Source of the DNA: Aplectana chamaeleonis
Taxonomy: Eukaryota; Nematoda; Chromadorea; Rhabditida; Cosmocercidae
Assembly (NCBI GenBank): GCA_029168955.1
Contig: JAPDOI010000040.1
Coordinates: 1 to 64,000 of the forward strand
Length of the DNA: 64,000 bases
Reading direction: 5' to 3'
Made by a program: the position numbers and the translations under genes. The notes beneath the pieces are model-generated. The model was not told the DNA's origin, made no database searches, and was given only the letters and a program-made list of their open reading frames with translations. Shown here piece after piece: positions 59,300 to 64,000 of the stretch (positions are counted from its first letter, which is position 1; each line of letters starts with the position of its first letter).

Positions 59300-59725
59300 A
59301 AGAGCGCGCAGGATGCCGTAGAAGGCGTACGGGAACACGGTGAGAGTGGCAGGACGCCGTAGAAAGTGTGTGGGACCCATATGGGAGTGCGCGGGACGCA
59401 GTAGAAAGTGTGTGGGACCCATATGGGAGTGCGCATGACGCCGTAGAAAGTGTGTGAGACCCAAGTGGAAGTGCGCAGGACGCCGTAGAATGTGTGTGGG
59501 ATTCAAGTGCGAGTACGCAGGGCTCTGCAGAAAGTGTGTGGGACCTATATGGGAGTGCGCATGACGCCGTAGAAAGTGTGTGAGACCCATATGGGAGTGC
59601 GCAGGACGCCGTAGAAAGTGTGTGGGACCCATATGAGAGTGCGCTGGACCCCATAGAAAGTGTGTGGGACCCAAGTGGGAGTGCGCCGGACGCTTTGATA
59701 AGTGCATGGGACACCACTAGGAGTG
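59300..59725. repeat. 42-bp minisatellite, about 10 copies
   Basis: The unit contains GACGCCGTAGAAAGTGTGTG and GGACCCATATGGGAGTGCGC; starts at 59352, 59393, 59435 and so on every 41-42 bp with 5-15% variation. Because 42 is a multiple of three, two minus-strand frames (59707-59159 and 59717-59178) stay open for about 180 codons with 14-residue repeats (SCALPYGSHTLSTA in one, RPAHSHMGPTHFLR in the other). No evidence of a real gene. Confidence 0.93.
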
Positions 59726-59946
59726 CGCGCAGGTCGCTTCTGAAAGGCTCAATCCAACCCCAGGGGTAAAATTTGGTGTAATAGTCCGCCCACAGTGAAT
59801 GTTATTCGAGGCGCTGAACACAATTATGAAGTACTTTTTCAAGTTTTCAGTAGATTACGGAAGATAACGACCGGAAGATCATAAACGACCTTTTTGCTTT
59901 TTTTTTCTCAAAGGGAACCTTTGCTAAAATAAAATGAAATTTGTAA

Positions 59947-60083
59947 GGCCCTAGTTATACATCGGCAATTCGGTGCCGCTAGTTTTTGCGGGACGTCTGC
60001 TATTGGTCAGATTTCGAAATTGTCCAATAGCAGACATGCCGCGGAAGCCAGCGGCGGCGAAACGCTGGTGTATAACTAGGGCC
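59947..60083. mobile_element. PIF/Harbinger-like MITE, 137 bp
   Basis: Termini GGCCCTAGTTATACATCGGC and GCTGGTGTATAACTAGGGCC with TAA on both sides (59944-59946, 60084-60086). Inside, CTGCTATTGG/CCAATAGCAG form a further stem. Short member of the family at 39481. Confidence 0.88.
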
Positions 60084-60750
60084 TAACTGTTTTGCTCCGC
60101 TATAAAAAGGGTTATGATTTGGCATTGAAGAAATCGCGAGAATCTCGTAAAAGAAGTGAAACACTTCTTGTGTATGATTTGGCACATTTGGCGCGAGGGA
60201 ACGCCAAAAAGTGAGTGAAATGATGGACCATTGATTTGGCCGTGCACTTGTTTAATAAGCAGCAAAAATTGAGAGTAGCACTGAAAAAGCAAATCACACC
60301 CGTATTTTCTCCAATCAAGCTAATATTTACAACTTAGCTTTGCAAAGCTGAGAATCAAGTTTTGGCGTTCACCAAAAATTCAGAAACGCATAATTTCGAA
60401 TATTACTGATTTCTTCATGTCTACATATTCGCTAGCGGATAAGTAATGAACCACATTCGTATGAGAAACACTATTTAATGAATTTGAAAATAATTGCAGT
60501 CACACAAATATATGTGGGGTGTTCAGTGAGACGGGTGCGATTTGGTTTTTCAATACTACTCTCAATTTTTGCTGTTTATTAAACAAGTGCACGGCCAAAT
60601 CAATGGTCCATCATTTCACTCACTTTTTGGCGTTCCCTCGTGCCAAATGTGCTAAATCATACACAAGAAGTATTTCCCTTCTTTTAACGAGATTCTCGTG
60701 ATTTCTTCAATGCCAAATCATAACCCTTTTATAGCGAAGCAAAACAGTTA
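60084..60750. mobile_element. Inverted-repeat element, arms of about 220 bp
   Basis: Left arm 60084-60306 starts TAACTGTTTTGCTCCGCTAT and right arm 60525-60750 ends ATAGCGAAGCAAAACAGTTA, with few mismatches; TA at the edges. It abuts the preceding MITE directly. Each arm includes CTATAAAA(A)GGG and GGCATTGAAGAAATC. Confidence 0.88.
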
Positions 60751-60982
60751 CAAATGTCCATATACTAACAAATTCATATAGACATCAACACTATTCTACT
60801 GCATTGAGAAGTAATGTTACCTTACCAAGTGGTTCGGAGAAAATCCTATTTGTCTCCAAAGATTTTACGACCCTCCCCAAACTTTCATTTTTTTCCAAAA
60901 ATGTTGGCCGATAAAGGAATAATTTATGAGATAGTTTCACTTCCGAATGAACGGTTTTGGACACACAACGAAATACAAACAA

Positions 60983-61315
60983 ATTTATTGGAATACAAAC
61001 TAATAACAAAGCAATAAATGGGATCACTAGATAAAACTATGAAGGAGATGGCAAGTCCACGGAGTGACGAATAGAGTCGTATCAGGAGACCTTCCCAAGA
61101 GAACGGACTAGTCACCTAAATCACAGACCTCCCAAACCACTAAGGTTCGCTACTCTACTTTCACGCCACACAGGCAAGGTGTCCAGGAATCCCCCCAAAT
61201 ACACTGGGTGGGAAACAGAAATCCACAGAGGATGAGTAAAACAAAAGAGAGTCCTTCTATTCTCACTAGAGTCTCTTTTATAGCGCCTCCTTTCGCGCTC
61301 ATAATCTCTGATTGG
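60983..61315 (-). promoter_or_regulatory. Putative LTR promoter and poly(A) signal
   Basis: On the minus strand a CCAAT box (61315-61311, CCAATCAGAG), a TATA box (61285-61276, GCTATAAAAG) 30 bp downstream, and AATAAA (60989-60984) occur in that order, as expected for U3-R-U5 of an LTR. This is the only support for the LTR placement. Confidence 0.55.
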
Positions 61316-61387
61316 CCAGACGGCCCGCCCCCTGGACTGTCACCACGCGATCACTTGCCGTGTCTTTGCTCTATACTATTTCATGAC

Positions 61388-62800
61388 CTAAAAGGCCCTT
61401 CTCTTGAAGGGTCTCCTGAATTCAGTGTTTTCGTTCTCCATGGGTCTACCTGACATGCCGCCCCGGTACGTAGTCGTTGACCTCAACGACTGATCTAATT
61501 CCGGCAGCTTAAAACGGCCCGCCCTTTTGACAATCACGCTATACAACATCTTCGCCGCTGCGACTCCTGGATATATATTGTAGAACTGGCTCGCAGCTTC
61601 AGGTGCACCGGCTTCGACGAAGACTTTGCCATCCTTGATGATATTGCTCGCGGTTGTTATCACTTGACTGTGGCCACCAAAACGCAGAAAAACGCTATCC
61701 AAGGTTGTCCACAGGGTCGTCATTGCAATCCACTTGTCCATTTTTGGTGCATTAACCGGGCTCCACGCTGTCACGACGCGCCCGCCGGCTTCGAGGTGCG
61801 CCTTGACTAGTTTGACAATATCGTCCATTGTCTGTTTCTGTCCCTGCTTCTCGATCGGGAACACTATCACCCACGTACCAAACGTTGTCCAGTCGGAAAG
61901 TGTGTCCTTCAGCTTGGCGTACGTGGTAACCACCTTGGTGATTAGGCCGTTTCGCGGTCCATCGCGCTCCATTAGCAGCGCTGTTTCGGGAGCAGCAAAG
62001 CCAGTTGGCCCTTGTTTTTCCTTTCGAGCCGCTCGAACGTCCTTCTCCAGGTCTTTTTTCAACTCCTCAAATGCGATTTTGTAGAAATCGTAAACGCAGT
62101 TGCCTTCTACGGGCTCGTGTTTGGCGATTTTTCGAGTCGAACACACGAATTCTGTCCAATCAGTACACGTTGAGTAGGCTAGCTTCAAAATCTTCCTCAG
62201 GGCTTCCGTGTCGAGTGTCACCGCGCCACTTCTGAACAGCCTAATTTTTTCGGCTACCGACAAGTTACTGCGAATGAATATTGACGCGCATTTCCACGCG
62301 TTCCAAACATCATGGAATGGTTGGCGCCCAAATGCACCCGGGAAGCTGATTCCGTCGATGTCTCCCAACGTCGTCTTGGCGAAACAGTCATCCGGGCACT
62401 GGAACTTGACGTGACCTCTAGCCGTCGAACTTGTGAGGGCAGCTCCTCTGAAATTGAAACTGTCAATCTTGCATACTTTAGTCTTTGGTTTTCTCCCCTT
62501 ACGACCTCTCTCATGAACACATTCCACACTTTCATCAGTCATGCTCAGGGGAAGTGTCCTCAACATATCGAACTGAACTCTCATTGGTTCCCTGTTTTCG
62601 CCAATCCTAGTCACTAAAGCTGAATTTTCGCTCGTTTGCAATACACGAAACGGCCCCGTCCATTCGCACGTCAATTTTGGGTGAGAATTTTTTACTTTTT
62701 CGTTTGGACATAGCATATACACCCTATCTCCAACTTTCGGGTAAGCCTTTTTGTCCACCTTATTTTCAACATCATATTGCCTCTTCATTCTCTCTCTCAT
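61388..62800 (-). CDS. Integrase C-terminal region plus novel extension
   Basis: A 470-codon frame. The first ~60 residues finish the integrase (YPKVGDRVYMLCPNEK, then ELTCEWTGPFRVLQ-type GPY/F module). The remaining ~380 residues match no domain I know: Cys-poor, mixed charge, with CPDDCFAKTTLGDIDG, PFHDVWNAWKCASIFIRSNL, a Lys/Glu-rich helix (FEELKKDLEKDVRAARKEKQ) and VVTTYAKLKDTLSDWTTFGT. No signal peptide or membrane segment, so an envelope-like role is unlikely. It starts one frame away from the upstream integrase. The frame stays open to the end, which implies recent constraint. Confidence 0.75.
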   Translation of the reverse strand: MRERMKRQYDVENKVDKKAYPKVGDRVYMLCPNEKVKNSHPKLTCEWTGPFRVLQTSENSALVTRIGENREPMRVQFDMLRTLPLSMTDESVECVHERGRKGRKPKTKVCKIDSFNFRGAALTSSTARGHVKFQCPDDCFAKTTLGDIDGISFPGAFGRQPFHDVWNAWKCASIFIRSNLSVAEKIRLFRSGAVTLDTEALRKILKLAYSTCTDWTEFVCSTRKIAKHEPVEGNCVYDFYKIAFEELKKDLEKDVRAARKEKQGPTGFAAPETALLMERDGPRNGLITKVVTTYAKLKDTLSDWTTFGTWVIVFPIEKQGQKQTMDDIVKLVKAHLEAGGRVVTAWSPVNAPKMDKWIAMTTLWTTLDSVFLRFGGHSQVITTASNIIKDGKVFVEAGAPEAASQFYNIYPGVAAAKMLYSVIVKRAGRFKLPELDQSLRSTTTYRGGMSGRPMENENTEFRRPFKRRAF

Positions 62801-62807
62801 CCTTTCA

Positions 62808-63662
62808 TTATACTCTAACCCGTTCGTGAGTCTCCGCCACCGCTTGCAGTATTTCTGTCTTATACTCCTCTAATTCCTTATCCATGGCGTACCACGAGAC
62901 TCCTCCATTAGGCACTATGCTCGACAGAAAGACTGGGTCGATACCATGGAGAACGAAAAAAGGACTTTCCCCGGTACCACTGTGTGGCGTCATGTTGTAC
63001 GCCATCATACAGAAAGGGAGCCTAGAATCCCACTTCGTAGGAACTACTGTCGACTTCCTTAGCATTGCTACAATCGTTCCATTTAAGCGCTCAGTTATTC
63101 CGTTCTCCCTTGGATTGTAACCTTTGGTGGTTATGTGAGTAATCCCTGTTATTTTCGTGATTTCTTCCATAACTTCGTTAACAAACTCCCCTCCTTTATC
63201 CGAGAGTATGCTATTTGGCCATCTGCAGCCTTCCGCTATCCATTTCACGAATACCGTTCTTGCGATAGTTTCGGCTGACTTATCGGGCACCGGGTAGGCG
63301 GCAGCAAATTTGGAAAAATGATCTATGATAGTGACCGCGTATTTATTTCCCTGCCTAGTCGGGCCGAGCTCCAGCACGTCTATTCCTATGATCTCGTAAG
63401 GACGCGCTGTGATGACTGGTTTCAGCGGCGGTATCATCTCAGGTCGAGGATTGTGTACAAAGCACTTTTGACACTGTTTCGTCCATTTGAAGATATCCTG
63501 AGTGATACCTGGCCAATAGACCTCTTTCCTCAGCTTCTTCAACAGTTTATGGGCGCTGAAATGACCCGCAAATAGACCATTATGCGCTTCCATGAAAATT
63601 CCGTATCTACTCGCTTTGGGCACCACAAACACTGACGTTCCGTCTTCATTATACACCTTCAA
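62808..63662 (-). CDS. Gypsy-type integrase
   Basis: It inserts the reverse-transcribed element into host DNA. The N-terminal zinc-binding HHCC module is visible (AGHFSAHKLLKKL, WTKQCQKCF). The catalytic DDE residues are in IGIDVLELG, SDKGGEFVNE and PRENGITERLNG, with typical spacing. The tail QAVAETHERV precedes the stop. The frame ends at 62808 because of a single-base shift; conserved sequence resumes at once in the next frame. It continues upstream in frame with the RNase H across a TAA at 63708. Confidence 0.9.
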   Translation of the reverse strand: MKVYNEDGTSVFVVPKASRYGIFMEAHNGLFAGHFSAHKLLKKLRKEVYWPGITQDIFKWTKQCQKCFVHNPRPEMIPPLKPVITARPYEIIGIDVLELGPTRQGNKYAVTIIDHFSKFAAAYPVPDKSAETIARTVFVKWIAEGCRWPNSILSDKGGEFVNEVMEEITKITGITHITTKGYNPRENGITERLNGTIVAMLRKSTVVPTKWDSRLPFCMMAYNMTPHSGTGESPFFVLHGIDPVFLSSIVPNGGVSWYAMDKELEEYKTEILQAVAETHERVRV

Positions 63663-63707
63663 TTCTCCTTCTTCTATGCAGAAATCAGCAGTTCTCCGCG
63701 GTCCTTT

Positions 63708-64000
63708 TTAACCCGTGATTCTGACCCAACTATCGCTATCTCCCTGTTCTACCATTTTGATTATGTCCAGGAAATCAGGGTCCTTTTTCAACTCATTCAA
63801 CCACTTAGACTCTTTTCTAATAGTAATGGCGTTGACCACGGCTTCGTCCACTCCCTCGAGCGATTCTGTGGCATTCGTCGTTGCCACCCCTCTGCTGAGA
63901 GCGTCCGCAACCACGTTGGCTCTACCCTTCACATACCTAATCTCTAAGCTATACCTTTGCAATTCTAGGGACCATCGTAGGACGCGAGCTGACACATTGG
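63708..64000 (-). CDS. Gypsy-type RNase H, partial
   Basis: The segment begins at the window edge with ARVLRWSLELQRYSLEIRYV and KGRANVVADALSRG, the standard C-terminal RNase H and connector of Ty3/Gypsy polyproteins. It stops at a TAA (63708-63710) that is in frame with the integrase, so a premature stop rather than a natural boundary is likely. Confidence 0.9.
   Translation of the reverse strand, partial: NVSARVLRWSLELQRYSLEIRYVKGRANVVADALSRGVATTNATESLEGVDEAVVNAITIRKESKWLNELKKDPDFLDIIKMVEQGDSDSWVRITG

Larger units (their letters stand above)
60950..64000 (-). mobile_element. Gypsy-type LTR retrotransposon, 3' half, runs off the window
   Basis: Reading leftward from 64000: RNase H, integrase, a GPF-containing integrase tail fused to a long C-terminal extension, then a probable 3' LTR. 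The RT, protease and Gag would lie beyond 64000. The LTR boundaries (about 60950-61385) are inferred from promoter-like and polyadenylation motifs; no second LTR is available to confirm. An in-frame stop (63708) and a frameshift (about 62803) show this copy is inactive. Confidence 0.85.

Noticed and set aside
59300..59725. Possible CRISPR-like array
   Set aside because: Units are contiguous 42-bp repeats with no unique spacers; eukaryotic minisatellite.

Overview
The window is eukaryotic and most likely from a nematode, probably a strongylid-type (clade V) species. Its one host gene is the spliceosome core factor Prp8. It is cut into at least 43 short exons whose introns mostly end in the nematode-style TTTCAG/TTNCAG acceptor, and one intron holds a 22-nt sequence matching the nematode SL1 spliced leader at 20 of 22 positions. 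I see no tRNA, rRNA, CRISPR or bacterial-type feature.

Layout. 1-7434 is a satellite array of about 18 monomers of 330 bp, split by a 1.57-kb TIR element. 7435-24720 is a nest of transposons: LINEs of one compact family, a CR1-like LINE, a hAT transposase relic split by a 5.6-kb hAT-type element, and a Penelope-like reverse-transcriptase relic carrying a LINE, two MITEs and a CR1 tail. 25531-25812 is a near-perfect palindrome. 25836-57333 holds prp-8 exons on the + strand, from roughly residue 364 to inside the Jab1/MPN domain (5,561 nt of exon, no premature stop seen). The N-terminal ~360 codons and the last ~118 codons are not in the window, so the flanking introns exceed 25.8 kb and 6.6 kb unless the gene is broken. 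57334-64000 is intron or flank with a 42-bp minisatellite, two MITEs and the 3' half of a Gypsy-type LTR element on the - strand that runs off the right edge.

Two large prp-8 introns hold most of the intragenic transposons. Intron 37051-47263 carries a complete but decayed mariner, two MITEs, and a full-length LINE (- strand) with a second full-length LINE (+ strand) nested inside it. Intron 49674-55478 carries a hAT-type element with perfect 8-bp target duplications; a full-length LINE sits almost at its right terminus, and a LINE of another family sits inside that one. Most nesting events are supported by exact or near-exact target-site duplications read from the sequence.

The three full-length LINEs are each about 3.45 kb after nested insertions are removed. 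They start their ORF 8-9 nt from the 5' end and share an order of Leu-rich segment with a 2A-like NPGP motif, PHD-like zinc finger, APE endonuclease, reverse transcriptase, and C-terminal Cys/His knuckle, ending in a GAA-repeat tail. Most item-level functions come from my own reading of translated motifs; no database search was possible.
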